Positions 19,801 to 28,730 of a DNA stretch of 64,000 nucleotides are shown in pieces. Numbering within the stretch: position 1 is the first letter of the stretch; the number at the start of each line of letters is the position of its first letter. The stretch is from Idiomarina aquatica. GTDB lineage: Bacteria; Pseudomonadota; Gammaproteobacteria; Enterobacterales; Alteromonadaceae. The position numbers were made by a program, and so were the translations under genes. Location of the stretch: NCBI RefSeq assembly GCF_003987185.1, contig NZ_PIPS01000001.1, positions 992,001 through 1,056,000 of the forward strand, read 5' to 3'. The notes under the pieces are model-generated. The model saw only the letters and a list, made by a program, of their open reading frames with translations. It was not told the DNA's origin and ran no database searches.

Positions 19801-19880
19801 ACGATACCACCAATTAATAAAATCAATAGCAGTAGCCAGCTACTGGTTTTACGTTCCATGCTGTATTGAGCGATGTTCAT
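16833..19880 (-). CDS. RND efflux permease (AcrB/HAE-like)
   Basis: A 1015-residue inner-membrane proton antiporter. It begins MNIAQYSMERKTSSWLLLL (first transmembrane helix), has two large periplasmic loops and two groups of helices; the typical helix-4 segment ALGMLVDNAIVIADGI with its Asp, and FLSLSGMLIKNGVVLLEQ in the second half, are visible. This branch (MdtB-like or multidrug/lipid-linked) is not resolved by sequence alone. It overlaps the stop of the adaptor gene by one base, so the two are co-translated. No outer-membrane channel gene is present; a TolC-type protein encoded elsewhere is expected. Confidence 0.93.
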   Translation of the reverse strand: MNIAQYSMERKTSSWLLLLILLIGGIVSLTQLGRLEDPKFTIKQAMVITQYPGASAQQVEEEVSYPLENAIQELSYVDHVRSISKPGLSQITVEMKSIYRADDLEQIWDELRRKVGDASRRLPPGTQQPMVRDDFADVYGVLLAITGEGYSYHDIEHYADFLRRELVLVEGVGKVVATGEQQEQVVVEVSRAKLSNVGIPPARIANLLTTQNTVADAGRVTIEDEAFRIATSGEFESVEELANLVISNPGADERIYLRDVAAIYRTVEEIPQQVVRFNGLPSVWLGLSFADNVNVVEVGERIQAKLDELSYAQPIGMQLERIYDQPHAVENSVNDFLLNLVEAVAIVIIALLVTMGFRSGLLIGTVLLLTVLGTFIFMNVFSINLQRVSLGALIIALGMLVDNAIVIADGIVVGMRRGQSKLQAAVITVKQNQWALLGGTVIGIIAFAPIGLSADATGEFAGSLFWVLLISLLLSWITALILIPFLADRLYSKKDISGDGNSDVFDHPVYRVYRRVLEACLRHKVFTMLLMLALLVVSAAGFKQVKQAFFPPSTTPMFYVDLWYPQGTDIRTTAQDSKRLEQYLLAQPQVVSVSTTVGQGAPRFTLTYLVEKAYESYAQLIVRAQDKDAMEQIMANVREHIRVAHPQVEDKLIRVEIGPATPAKIEARISGSEPAVLREIATQIEAILAKDPGAMNIRHDWRNKTKLLRPRFDESAARRLGITKQDVNDLLRTNFVGRQVGLYRDGTDLLPIVSRAPASERVDLDNWQELQIYSPVMDRFLPLAQVVQRIDVEWEDALILRRDRKRTLTVMADHDVLGEETATAVFERVRPQIEALSLPLGYELSWGGQHEASNKAQTALFSSLPLGFLVMFIITVLLFNSARLAVVLWTTVPLSIVGVTAGLLLLDKPFGFMALLGFLSLSGMLIKNGVVLLEQVNVELGEGKPPHQALVDASVSRVRPVAMAAATTILGMLPLLFDDFFASMATVIMFGLGFATVLTLIVVPVMYALIASPKR

Positions 19881-20959
19881 TACAGCCCCCGCTCACGCTT
19901 CCATTGACGAATGGACTGGCCGTTTTGTAATTGCTGCACACCGGCGGCAACCACACGCTCACCGGCGCTGAGTCCGTCGCTGATCAACAAACCGCTGTTG
20001 GTCATGTTGCCGACTTCGACCGCGACCTGAGTGACCGTCATATCGTCGTTAACACGCCACACATAAGACTGCCCCTGAGGGTCAGCAAACACCGCCGAGG
20101 ACGGGATCACAACGCCATCAAGAACTTGTCGCAGCACCTGATTGAGATCAACGATAACGGTTGCGGTCATGCCGGGCAGAATGTTGAGGTTTTCCGGCTT
20201 TGGCAAGGTAAACACCACCTCGTAAGTGTTGGTGGCCGGGTCAGCCTGCGAATCCCACTCCTTTAAGTGCGCTAAAAAACGCTGTTCCGGCGCCGCGTCG
20301 AACGCCACCAGAGGTTCATAGTCAAGGCGCTTGGAAACGCGAGCAAACAAGTTTTCCGGAACCTGTATCGCAACGTCAATGGCATCGGCAATTTGTAACG
20401 TCGCGATCGGTTGCTTGGGCTGAATATTTTCATATTTTTCCACGGCTAAACGGGCCACAATCCCATCAAAGGGAGCCTCCAGCCGGGTATAACTCAAATT
20501 CGCCTGTGCGGTTTCATAGTTGGATTTAGCCACCGCCAACTGCGATTCTATTTCATCAAACTGCGCTTCTGACATGAGCCCTTGCTGCACCAGCTTTTGA
20601 TTGCGCTGATATTGCGATGAGGCGAGATCGTATTGCGCCTTAGCCTGATCCACCGCGAGCTGATAATCGGTCGGATCCAACGCCGCAATTAAGTCACCCT
20701 GCTTTACTTCAGCGCCAGCTCTGACCGGCAGTTGCTCAATCTCGCCGCCGACCCGAAAGGTCAGCTGAGCCACTTCCGATGCCTGCACCACCGCCGGAAA
20801 GTGGCGCAATTGCACCGCTGCCGCGTCTTTAACCTCGGCGATTTTTACCGGCCGGGGAGGCTTAGTCACACTTTCGGCGGCACTGTTGTCGGAACAACCC
20901 GCCACCGTTAACAACAACCACCCTATCGCCAAAAGCGTTTTCCAGTTTCCAGTGTACAT
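19880..20959 (-). CDS. RND efflux periplasmic adaptor lipoprotein (MFP)
   Basis: A membrane-fusion protein of about 359 residues. The start giving MYTGNWKTLLAIGWLLLTVAGCSD is preferred because it places the lipobox VAGC correctly; an ATG seven codons earlier is open but has no Shine-Dalgarno. Domains in order: barrel-sandwich half, alpha-hairpin around residues 90-140 (QAKAQYDLASSQYQRNQKL, then QLAVAKSNYETAQANL), second barrel half TRLEAPFDGIVAR, beta-barrel and C-terminal membrane-proximal domain. It links the downstream permease to an outer-membrane channel. The promoter region is shared with the divergent LysR gene. Confidence 0.92.
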   Translation of the reverse strand: MYTGNWKTLLAIGWLLLTVAGCSDNSAAESVTKPPRPVKIAEVKDAAAVQLRHFPAVVQASEVAQLTFRVGGEIEQLPVRAGAEVKQGDLIAALDPTDYQLAVDQAKAQYDLASSQYQRNQKLVQQGLMSEAQFDEIESQLAVAKSNYETAQANLSYTRLEAPFDGIVARLAVEKYENIQPKQPIATLQIADAIDVAIQVPENLFARVSKRLDYEPLVAFDAAPEQRFLAHLKEWDSQADPATNTYEVVFTLPKPENLNILPGMTATVIVDLNQVLRQVLDGVVIPSSAVFADPQGQSYVWRVNDDMTVTQVAVEVGNMTNSGLLISDGLSAGERVVAAGVQQLQNGQSIRQWKRERGL

Positions 20960-21005
20960 AGCAAGCCCCGTTGCAGTCATCAGCGTATTAAACGGTGAAT
21001 TAATG

Positions 21006-21032
21006 GTATTAGTTTAAGCAAGAATCTAATAC
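21006..21032. promoter_or_regulatory. Inverted repeat between the RND operon and its LysR gene
   Basis: GTATTAG and CTAATAC form perfect 7-bp arms 13 bp apart, of the T-N11-A kind used by LysR regulators. It is centrally placed between the divergent adaptor and LysR starts; a second imperfect pair TTGAAT…ATTCAA lies at 21040-21066. Confidence 0.55.
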
Positions 21033-21071
21033 AGTTATATTGAATTAATATTTTCATCTTATTCAATAATT

Positions 21072-21962
21072 ATGAACATCTTACACTTGGAAATGATGCA
21101 GACCGTGGCCGCTACCGGCAGTCTGCAACAAGCAGCACAACAGCTGTTTAAAACCCAGTCAGCCATCAGTATGGCACTAAAAAAGCTTGAACAGGAAGCC
21201 GGTTTTGCCTTGTTCGATCGCAGTGGCTACCGGTTAAAGCTCACTGCCCACGGCCAGCAGTATCTGCGCCAGGCCGAGGAGGTGCTGCGCCAGCATCAGC
21301 GTTTACAAACACTGGCCGGACGGTTACGTGAAGGTGCCGAGCCCCATATCACGTTATGCTACGACCACACCTGCGATGCCGGTCTTTGGCTGCAACACAT
21401 AGACACCTTGCAGACCGACTTTCCGGCCACGGAAATCCGCATCGAAGGCGAATCGCAGTTACGCAGTCTGCGCCGCGTCAATGAAGGTGAAGTTGATCTC
21501 GCTATTTGCCCGTGGCTACCGCTGTTCCGCCAATACGGTGATTTTGAGACCACACCTATTGCGCCGTTCGAACTTATCGTGGTGATCGCGGACAGCCTCG
21601 TCAAACGCATCGGTACGCGCCCCACCACCCGCCAGCAATTATTGAATCTCACGATGTTGTTGCCACAGAATCTGGACGTCGGGATCAGCGTCGATGCCAT
21701 CTTGCGGCTACCCAGTAAGCGCCGTATTCAGGCTAATGATGTGACCACCCAACGGGAGTTACTTCTCGCCGGTATGGGCTGGGGTATCATTCCCAAACAT
21801 ATGGTCAGACCTTATCTTGACGGGGGTCAATTACATGAGATTTCGATCCCCGGTTTTGTCCAGCAAGTTAACCTGGAAGTGCACATGATTCGGTCTGCCG
21901 CACGCACCCTGGGGCCAGCAGCACAGAGCCTTTGGCAGCAGGCGCTCAATCACTGCGGCTGA
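21072..21962 (+). CDS. LysR-family transcriptional regulator
   Basis: A 296-residue LysR regulator. The N-terminal winged helix reads MNILHLEMMQTVAATGSLQQ…AAQQLFKTQSAISMALKKLEQ, with the recognition helix at residues 28-50, followed by the substrate-binding domain (FPATEIRIEGE, VDLAICPW, GMGWGIIPKHMV). It is divergent from the RND pump genes, 91 bp between likely starts, so it most likely controls them. The effector is unknown. Confidence 0.92.
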   Translation: MNILHLEMMQTVAATGSLQQAAQQLFKTQSAISMALKKLEQEAGFALFDRSGYRLKLTAHGQQYLRQAEEVLRQHQRLQTLAGRLREGAEPHITLCYDHTCDAGLWLQHIDTLQTDFPATEIRIEGESQLRSLRRVNEGEVDLAICPWLPLFRQYGDFETTPIAPFELIVVIADSLVKRIGTRPTTRQQLLNLTMLLPQNLDVGISVDAILRLPSKRRIQANDVTTQRELLLAGMGWGIIPKHMVRPYLDGGQLHEISIPGFVQQVNLEVHMIRSAARTLGPAAQSLWQQALNHCG

Positions 21963-22029
21963 CAATAGCCATTCACCGCATTTATTGCCTGAATGCCCCC
22001 ATAACATGGGAATTTAGCCGCGCTTTCCG

Positions 22030-22035
22030 TATAAT
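22030..22035 (+). promoter_or_regulatory. Candidate -10 box of acnB
   Basis: A perfect TATAAT stands 57 bp upstream of the acnB start. No good -35 element is seen at 16-18 bp, so an activator may be needed, or this is a chance match. Confidence 0.4.
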
Positions 22036-22091
22036 GCGCCGCATCGAGCAATTGTCATCCATTGATGTAAGCAAAATAAGAGGTAATTCGA

Positions 22092-24680
22092 GTGCTTAAA
22101 GAATATCGTCAGCACGTGGAAGAACGTGCCGCAGAGGGCATCCCTCCAAAACCATTAACGGCTGAGCAGGTAGCGGATCTTGTTGAGCTACTGAAAAATC
22201 CACCGGCCGGCGAAGAAGATTTTCTGGTCGAACTGCTGGCAGAGCGCGTGCCTCCGGGTGTTGATGAAGCCGCTTACGTTAAGGCCGGTTTCTTAAGCGC
22301 GCTGGTAAAGGGTGACGTACAAAGCCCGGTTATCAGTAAACAGGACGCCGTTAAGTTACTGGGTAACATGCACGGCGGCTATAACATCGAAACCTTGGTG
22401 GAACTGTTAGACGATGCCGAGTTGGGTCGTTTGGCCGCGGAAGAATTAAAACACACCATTTTGATGTTCGACGCGTTCCACGACGTTGAAGAAAAAATGA
22501 AAGCCGGTAACGAGCTGGCGAAAGAAGTGGTTGAGTCGTGGGCTGAGGGTGAGTGGTTTACCAGCCGTGACAAAATGCCGGAGCAAATCAAAGCGACGGT
22601 TTTCAAAGTAACCGGTGAAACCAACACCGATGACTTGTCACCGGCGCCTGACGCCTGGTCACGCCCAGACATCCCGCTGCACGCTAAAGCTATGTATAAA
22701 ATGCCGCGCGAAGGCATCACTGACGCGGGCAAGCAAATTGAAGAGCTGAAGCAAAAAGGTCATCCGGTTGCGTTCGTTGGTGACGTTGTCGGTACTGGTT
22801 CTTCACGTAAATCGGCAACCAACTCGGTACTTTGGAACATCGGCGAAGATATGCCGGGTACACCAAACAAACGTGCCGGCGGTATCTGCATCGGTGGTAA
22901 AGTCGCTCCAATCTTCTTTAACACCATGAAAGATGCTGGTGCTTTGGTGTTTGAAGCCGACGTAGAAAAAATGAACATGGGTGATGTCATTACCATCTAC
23001 CCTTATGAAGGCAAAATCGAAAACGAAGCGGGCGAGGTGATCGCCGAATACGACTACGCATCACGTGTCATCCTTGACGAAGTTCGTGCGGGTGGTCGTA
23101 TCAACCTGATCATCGGTCGCGGTTTAACCACCAAGGCTCGCGAATCTCTGGGACTGGGTCACACCGATCTGTTCCTGACACCTGAACAGCCTGCTGACAG
23201 CGGTAAAGGTTACAGCCTGGCACAAAAGCTGGTGGGTAAAGCTTGTGGTATGGAAGGTGTTCGCCCAGGTACCTATTGCGAACCTAAGATGACGACCGTT
23301 GGTTCTCAGGATACCACCGGCCCAATGACCCGTGACGAGTTGAAAGACCTGGCCTGCCTTGGCTTTAACTCTGACCTGGTCATGCAGTCGTTCTGTCACA
23401 CAGCGGCTTATCCTAAGCCGGTTGACGTTGAAACTCAGCACACGCTGCCTGATTTCATCATGAACCGTGGTGGTGTTTCATTGCGTCCGGGTGACGGTAT
23501 CATCCACAGCTGGCTGAACCGTATGTTGTTGCCGGACACCGTCGGTACTGGTGGTGACTCACATACCCGCTTCCCGCTGGGTATTTCTTTCCCGGCAGGC
23601 TCTGGTTTGGTTGCGTTTGCTGCAGCAACAGGGGTTATGCCACTGGATATGCCGGAATCTGTGCTGGTTCGCTTTAAAGGTAAAATGCAGCCGGGTATTA
23701 CCCTGCGTGACCTGGTTCATGCGATTCCTGCCTTTGCGATTAAAGAAGGTTTGTTGACCGTTGAAAAACGTGGCAAGAAAAACGCCTTCTCGGGTCGTAT
23801 CCTGGAAATTGAAGGTCTTGAACACCTGACCGTTGAGCAGGCGTTTGAATTATCTGACGCCTCGGCAGAACGTTCCGCGGCGGGTTGTACCATCAACCTG
23901 TCTGAAGATTCTGTCGCAGAATACCTGCGTTCAAACATCACCATGCTGCGCTGGATGATCAACGAAGGCTACGGCGATGCCCGTACCCTTGAACGTCGTG
24001 CGCGTAAGATGGAAGAGTGGCTGGAGAACCCAAGCTTAATTCGTGCGGATAAAGATGCGGAATACGCAGAAGTCATCGAAATCGACTTGGATCAAATCAA
24101 AGAGCCTATCGTTTGCTGCCCGAACGATCCGGATGATGCCAAGTTCCTGAGCGAAGTCGCCGGCGATAAAGTTGACGAAGTCTTCATCGGTTCGTGCATG
24201 ACCAACATTGGTCACTTCCGTGCTGCGGGTAAATTATTGGAGAAGAACTCGGATCCTCTGAATACTCGTCTGTGGATTGCGCCGCCAACGAAGATGGACA
24301 AAGCACAGCTGGAAACCGAAGGTTACTACGACATTTACGAGCGTAATGGTGTTCGTACAGAAATGCCGGGCTGTTCACTGTGTATGGGTAACCAAGCGCG
24401 TGTTGAACCTAATTCAACCGTTCTGTCGACCTCTACCCGTAACTTCCCGAACCGTCTAGGTGATGGTGCCAACGTTTACCTGACCTCAGCCGAGCTGGCT
24501 GCCGTCGGTGCGATTGTTGGCCGTCTACCAACGCCGGAAGAATACCTGGAATACGCACAGGACATTAACTCAATGGCTGGCGAAGTTTATAAATATCTAA
24601 ACTTTGATCAAATGGATGCTTTCCGTGACGCTGAGAAAGCGGCCAAGGCAAACATCATTCCAACCATTAATGTGGCTTAA
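22092..24680 (+). CDS. acnB: Aconitate hydratase B
   Basis: An 862-residue [4Fe-4S] enzyme that interconverts citrate and isocitrate. The sequence begins at a GTG preceded by AAGAGG, giving [19 protein letters not shown] as in other AcnB proteins, with the HEAT-like N-terminal domain first. Domain 4 (swivel) with [12 protein letters not shown] and then the catalytic domains follow, the AcnB order. Cluster cysteines are in [11 protein letters not shown] and [12 protein letters not shown], with a third in [14 protein letters not shown] bidirectional terminator follows. Confidence 0.98.
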   Translation: MLKEYRQHVEERAAEGIPPKPLTAEQVADLVELLKNPPAGEEDFLVELLAERVPPGVDEAAYVKAGFLSALVKGDVQSPVISKQDAVKLLGNMHGGYNIETLVELLDDAELGRLAAEELKHTILMFDAFHDVEEKMKAGNELAKEVVESWAEGEWFTSRDKMPEQIKATVFKVTGETNTDDLSPAPDAWSRPDIPLHAKAMYKMPREGITDAGKQIEELKQKGHPVAFVGDVVGTGSSRKSATNSVLWNIGEDMPGTPNKRAGGICIGGKVAPIFFNTMKDAGALVFEADVEKMNMGDVITIYPYEGKIENEAGEVIAEYDYASRVILDEVRAGGRINLIIGRGLTTKARESLGLGHTDLFLTPEQPADSGKGYSLAQKLVGKACGMEGVRPGTYCEPKMTTVGSQDTTGPMTRDELKDLACLGFNSDLVMQSFCHTAAYPKPVDVETQHTLPDFIMNRGGVSLRPGDGIIHSWLNRMLLPDTVGTGGDSHTRFPLGISFPAGSGLVAFAAATGVMPLDMPESVLVRFKGKMQPGITLRDLVHAIPAFAIKEGLLTVEKRGKKNAFSGRILEIEGLEHLTVEQAFELSDASAERSAAGCTINLSEDSVAEYLRSNITMLRWMINEGYGDARTLERRARKMEEWLENPSLIRADKDAEYAEVIEIDLDQIKEPIVCCPNDPDDAKFLSEVAGDKVDEVFIGSCMTNIGHFRAAGKLLEKNSDPLNTRLWIAPPTKMDKAQLETEGYYDIYERNGVRTEMPGCSLCMGNQARVEPNSTVLSTSTRNFPNRLGDGANVYLTSAELAAVGAIVGRLPTPEEYLEYAQDINSMAGEVYKYLNFDQMDAFRDAEKAAKANIIPTINVA

Positions 24681-24705
24681 TAACGTAAGCTAAGCCATCG
24701 CAAAG

Positions 24706-24732
24706 AAAAAAGCGCCGCAAGGCGCTTTTTTT
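24706..24732. terminator. Bidirectional intrinsic terminator, acnB / fimbrial operon
   Basis: AAAAAAGCGCC-GCAA-GGCGCTTTTTTT: a GC stem with A-run on one side and T-run on the other, between the convergent acnB and tip-protein genes. It can end both transcripts. Confidence 0.93.
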
Positions 24733-24748
24733 CATTCCTGAAAAAGTT

Positions 24749-25615
24749 TTAACGCGCTGTAACGGTAACGTAAACCGTATCCCGATAACGTCCCGCGCGC
24801 TGATAATTGACATCATCGACGACCACCCCCATCGTGAACCGTCGCTTACCCGAATAACTCTGCTGGTAACTGCGCTGATACATGCTGCTGGACGAGAAAC
24901 GGTCACCATCGAATAAAATCTCGTAGGGTATCTGACTCCCTCTGTCCTGTTGGTGAACCAGTGCTTTCTCTTCAGAAAATATGGTGACGTCGTAAAGACT
25001 GTTGCTGAACACACTCAAACGCCAGTCGGCGCGGGCACCGTCATTCAAACTACCCAATTCAACCTGATAATGTCCGCCGTGGCCTTGCACGCTGCTGTCA
25101 GAATCTGACACATGAATGCTCACCATTGCCGGCATATAAAAGCCAACATCGAGGTATTTTTGCACCAAATTATGCTGACCATCCCGAGAACTCACCATCA
25201 ACGCAGCAGAATAGGTACCGGAGGTGATCACCCGGTGACCGTCAATGCGCAGCCACAGGTTCAGACGCTGATGACCATGGTAATCAACCACCCATGACAA
25301 TCTGCCGTCAACCGTACGAACCGGCAATGGCTTACGGTTGGTATCAAGCAGCGTTGCATCCAGTTCAACCCCGTTAGCCCCCTTAAGTTTAAAGGGGCCC
25401 GCGTCCACCGCACCAAAAATCAGGGTGTCAATACACGGGCCTCCCTCCCGATACGCCTGTACCTTTATTGGCAATAAAATCTCATCATCAAAGCGCACCG
25501 AACTGTGCTGATTGATTTGCACATCAAAATCGCCGGTACACTGGTGAGGATATTGACTATTGGCCTGCGCATTAAGCGCAAACACCCCCACAAGTATAAA
25601 CATGAACCACTTCAT
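24749..25615 (-). CDS. Chaperone-usher fimbrial tip-like protein (last gene of operon)
   Basis: A 288-residue exported protein with signal peptide (MKWFMFILVGVFALNAQANS). The C-terminal end RAGRYRDTVYVTVTAR matches in pattern the C-terminal end of the pilin (ERAGDYSDTITVTVTPN), the donor-strand/chaperone-recognition beta strand, so the C-terminal half is a pilin domain; the N-terminal half is unassigned and may be an adhesin. Two cysteines (HQCTGD and GPCIDT) sit in the N-terminal part. Position behind the usher, with a 4-bp overlap, is that of tip subunits in alternate chaperone-usher systems. The receptor is unknown. Confidence 0.75.
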   Translation of the reverse strand: MKWFMFILVGVFALNAQANSQYPHQCTGDFDVQINQHSSVRFDDEILLPIKVQAYREGGPCIDTLIFGAVDAGPFKLKGANGVELDATLLDTNRKPLPVRTVDGRLSWVVDYHGHQRLNLWLRIDGHRVITSGTYSAALMVSSRDGQHNLVQKYLDVGFYMPAMVSIHVSDSDSSVQGHGGHYQVELGSLNDGARADWRLSVFSNSLYDVTIFSEEKALVHQQDRGSQIPYEILFDGDRFSSSSMYQRSYQQSYSGKRRFTMGVVVDDVNYQRAGRYRDTVYVTVTAR

Positions 25616-28002
25616 GGCTTCACCTCACTTACGGTAATAACCCCCGCATCAATTAAATTCTCTTCTGTTGCTGTCAGTACAACGTCAGCGGACAGGCCAC
25701 CTATCACCAATTGGTATCGACCCGGCGCTATACCTTCGACCGCAAACCGCCCTCGCCGATTCGTGAAGACTTCGAGCACCCGCCCTTCTCCACGTAACTC
25801 TCCCCGTTCCAGACTTAACGGCTGCCCCAGATGATTGTATATATAACCAAGCACCAAATAGGCCGCGTCGGAACCTACCGTAATAACACGACCGGTCGTA
25901 CTACCGCCGCTTGAGTCATACAAACCAGGCCCCCAGTTATAGCCCAGCGGCGCATCCGGCACGTTAACCAACACACTGGTTTCACTAAACGGTGCTCCAA
26001 GTGACACCATACCGGCTATGGTTTCACCCGCTTTTGCTTCAATCTCGCCCAGATAGTCCGGGTTTACCTGCACGGTACTGTTCGCCAGCGTATGGTGCTT
26101 GCGCACTAACGCAAAGGGCGTTTCGACAATACTTCCGACACCAACCTGACCATCGGCTATACCCAGGGTTGATGACAGTGCCGTACGATAAATGTCAAAT
26201 TTCGCTCCTGACGCTAATTCCAGTTGCGATGCCGTCAACTCAGCTCGACCCCGATTACCAGTATAGCTTGCACTGGCACGTATATCGCGGATCTGAGCAT
26301 TATCAATGCCATAGATTTCGTAGCCATAATTACCGACTCGGTTCCGATTTATACGGCCATAGGAAAGTTGCGTCTGTTCCCGCCGATCATCGTATTCCGC
26401 CCGGCTACGGATCTGACTGCGAGAGTCATAGCCGTTCCAGGAGATACTGAAAAACACACCATCCTGCTGCTGCGTCAGCGGATCGATAAAGTTACTACGG
26501 TAGTACTCGGCGCTAAACAGCCACCCACGACGACGATAACTCATACGCAGCGAATCAATGTCTATTTCCGTACCATCAACCGCTTCATAGCGCGAAACAC
26601 TGGCTGTGAGATCCAGATCATCGTTAAAATAATAGCTGTAATCTGCGGTAAAACGTTTATCGTCCAATAGTGTCAATGGCACCATTGCCACGGTTGGAGC
26701 AAAATCAGACCGGGTTTCATAACTAAAACGCAAGTTGGGAGAGCTGTTATAACCACTCCCCCAAACCGAAAAACCCATATCAATGGAGGCCGCATAGCCG
26801 TCGTAACTTTCAATTTTCGAGTGCGACCCACGTAAGGTAACGACCCCCACGCTAAAGCCATAAGACAATGTAGTTCCGGCAATATGACCAAGGCTACTGA
26901 GTTCGGCATTGATACCCGCAGTAAAGGCATCACTAAAACCATAATCGTAGTAACCCGAGAGGGTTAATTCGTCCTCATAATCGTATGAGAACTCCTCAAA
27001 CTCCGAAGCATACCCCAGCCGTAATGAAAAATCCGACAAGCCCTTACGCAGTAAAGCACCACTGTAGAAGTTATCGAACTGAAACGTTTGCGTAGTGCCG
27101 TCTTCGAAGGTAGCAATAACCAGTACCTCATTTGCTCCGGACGTAAGCGGCAAATCATTCAACTCGTAACGACCCGGATTAAACTGCTGCCGCAGTACTG
27201 TGAACCCGTTCACCTGGATTTCGACATCGGCGCTGGAGGGCAAATAAAACTGTTGGGTGTTCCCCGGGCTGATTTCACGACGAGGTTGCAGTTCCCGGTA
27301 TGCACGCGAAATGCCGATGCCGCCCATATTAAGACCACTGACATGACCACTGGTAAAGGTGGTTAAGTCACCGAGCTCGTAGCGCATCGGTTTGACGGGA
27401 TCATCGTGATAAAGCGTAATTTCGCCGCGATAGAAGGTGTTATCTCCCTCATTGTCGCGGTCAGCAAACCCTGACCAGCGCATATTGACGCCGTCATAGC
27501 CCCCAAAGTTGGCACTACCGAGCCATTCAAGCGCAACTTGGGTATCGGAGTCGATCGTTTCCGTTAACAAATTAAAACGGTTTAATGTTGCCCAGGATGC
27601 CGTTTCATCGGGTAATACCAATTCATTTTGACCACCATAATCAAGCTCGGTAGGACGCAATGCCGTCCCCGCCAGCTTCAGGGTCAGGCTCATGTTTTGC
27701 ACTGAAAAAGTAAGAAAAATACCGCTGTCTTCCAACGTTGACAGTGGAATCATGGACTGTTCATAGGTGCTGAGTCGTTGCAAGGTTTCATCATTGAGCA
27801 ACCGTTTCATCGAATCAAGCAGAGAGTCCCGAACCACCGAGACAACCTCACCGGATTGAATACTGACGGCGATATCTTTTAAGTTTCTTTCATTGTAGGT
27901 AACCGGTAAATCGATAGCGTATTGCTGTGCGACACAAACAGGAACCGCAGCAGCAAATGATGCACTAACGATCGTCAGCCAGGCGGATGAACGCATCTTC
28001 AA
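25612..28002 (-). CDS. Fimbrial outer-membrane usher
   Basis: A 796-residue usher with signal peptide (…SASFAAAVPVCVAQQ). It contains an N-terminal periplasmic domain, a plug/linker region with SADVEIQVNGFTVLRQQFNPGRY-like text (ADVEIQVNGF, PGRYELNDLP), a long beta-barrel rich in alternating aromatic residues, and a C-terminal domain with GRFAVEGIAPGRYQL. The protein lacks the strong resemblance to FimD/PapC of the classical group and looks closer to the alternate/archaic ushers; the exact clade needs a tree. It overlaps the tip gene and the chaperone gene, showing tight coupling. Confidence 0.85.
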   Translation of the reverse strand: MKMRSSAWLTIVSASFAAAVPVCVAQQYAIDLPVTYNERNLKDIAVSIQSGEVVSVVRDSLLDSMKRLLNDETLQRLSTYEQSMIPLSTLEDSGIFLTFSVQNMSLTLKLAGTALRPTELDYGGQNELVLPDETASWATLNRFNLLTETIDSDTQVALEWLGSANFGGYDGVNMRWSGFADRDNEGDNTFYRGEITLYHDDPVKPMRYELGDLTTFTSGHVSGLNMGGIGISRAYRELQPRREISPGNTQQFYLPSSADVEIQVNGFTVLRQQFNPGRYELNDLPLTSGANEVLVIATFEDGTTQTFQFDNFYSGALLRKGLSDFSLRLGYASEFEEFSYDYEDELTLSGYYDYGFSDAFTAGINAELSSLGHIAGTTLSYGFSVGVVTLRGSHSKIESYDGYAASIDMGFSVWGSGYNSSPNLRFSYETRSDFAPTVAMVPLTLLDDKRFTADYSYYFNDDLDLTASVSRYEAVDGTEIDIDSLRMSYRRRGWLFSAEYYRSNFIDPLTQQQDGVFFSISWNGYDSRSQIRSRAEYDDRREQTQLSYGRINRNRVGNYGYEIYGIDNAQIRDIRASASYTGNRGRAELTASQLELASGAKFDIYRTALSSTLGIADGQVGVGSIVETPFALVRKHHTLANSTVQVNPDYLGEIEAKAGETIAGMVSLGAPFSETSVLVNVPDAPLGYNWGPGLYDSSGGSTTGRVITVGSDAAYLVLGYIYNHLGQPLSLERGELRGEGRVLEVFTNRRGRFAVEGIAPGRYQLVIGGLSADVVLTATEENLIDAGVITVSEVKP

Positions 28003-28666
28003 CTGTCCCTTGTTCGTGAATTGATGATAACGCCAGCCGGATGGTATGTGATGGCATTAAATAAGAAACTGGCAGTAGCTCGCGATACAGCGTCCACTCC
28101 ACCACACGTTCTTCGCCATCGTTAATAAACAACTCACTGCCATTTAGGTTAACCACTTGGTTGCCTTCGTTACTCAATACCAGCTCACAGTGTTGCTGCG
28201 CGTCACATTCAAGACGTTGCTGCAGGCTTTCGATGCCTTGCTGCGGATTGACAAACAATAAGGTGGCGAAGTTAAACACCATATTAATCTCAGGTTGACC
28301 GTCGGCGTCGTTCTTCAACGGCAATTGCTTGAACACGATACGATAGGATTGAGTCTCTGCAATCCGTGGGTCACCAATGAATTGCGCCCGAAAAACTTGG
28401 TAAGATTTGGCGTTCACTTCGGTTTGTGGCGGCAGTACCAGAATGTCATCGGTTTCGACCAACTGCTCGGCCTGGTTTTCATCGAACGTCCGTTTGTAGA
28501 TTTCCACTTCCAGTGCCAGCGTGGTGTCACTTGGATTAGCCACACGGTAGGTGACCCGGTTGTTACCGCTGCTTGCCAGAATTTCAGCTATCATCGGCTC
28601 AACCTCGTAGGCTTTCACCAATAAAGCGGTGAGCACGAGCAACCCGAACAATGATTTTTTTAGCAT
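27965..28666 (-). CDS. Periplasmic fimbrial chaperone
   Basis: A 233-residue pilus chaperone. I start it at the ATG giving MLKKSLFGLLVLTALLVKAYEVEP, a normal signal peptide, rather than the ATG 12 codons earlier, which falls in a hairpin. The first immunoglobulin domain shows the strand NRVTYRVANPSDTTLALEVEIYKR, and the F1-G1 region SYQVFRAQFIGDPRIAETQSYRIVFKQLP… carries the alternating hydrophobic residues used for donor-strand complementation. It holds pilins for the usher. Its 3' end overlaps the usher start. Confidence 0.85.
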   Translation of the reverse strand: MLKKSLFGLLVLTALLVKAYEVEPMIAEILASSGNNRVTYRVANPSDTTLALEVEIYKRTFDENQAEQLVETDDILVLPPQTEVNAKSYQVFRAQFIGDPRIAETQSYRIVFKQLPLKNDADGQPEINMVFNFATLLFVNPQQGIESLQQRLECDAQQHCELVLSNEGNQVVNLNGSELFINDGEERVVEWTLYRELLPVSYLMPSHTIRLALSSIHEQGTVEDAFIRLADDR

Positions 28667-28693
28667 GGTTTTTTTCTTATTTTGGCGGAAAAC

Positions 28694-28713
28694 GAGAGCC
28701 ATCGCCCGAGGGC
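28694..28713 (-). terminator. Attenuator-type hairpin between pilin and chaperone genes
   Basis: GCCATCGCCC and GGGCGATGGC form a 9-10-bp stem with a tiny loop, 18 bp after the pilin stop; on the minus strand CTCGTTTT follows. A leaky terminator here would give more pilin than chaperone/usher mRNA, as seen in other fimbrial operons. Confidence 0.65.
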
Positions 28714-28730
28714 GATGGCTTTATTACGGA

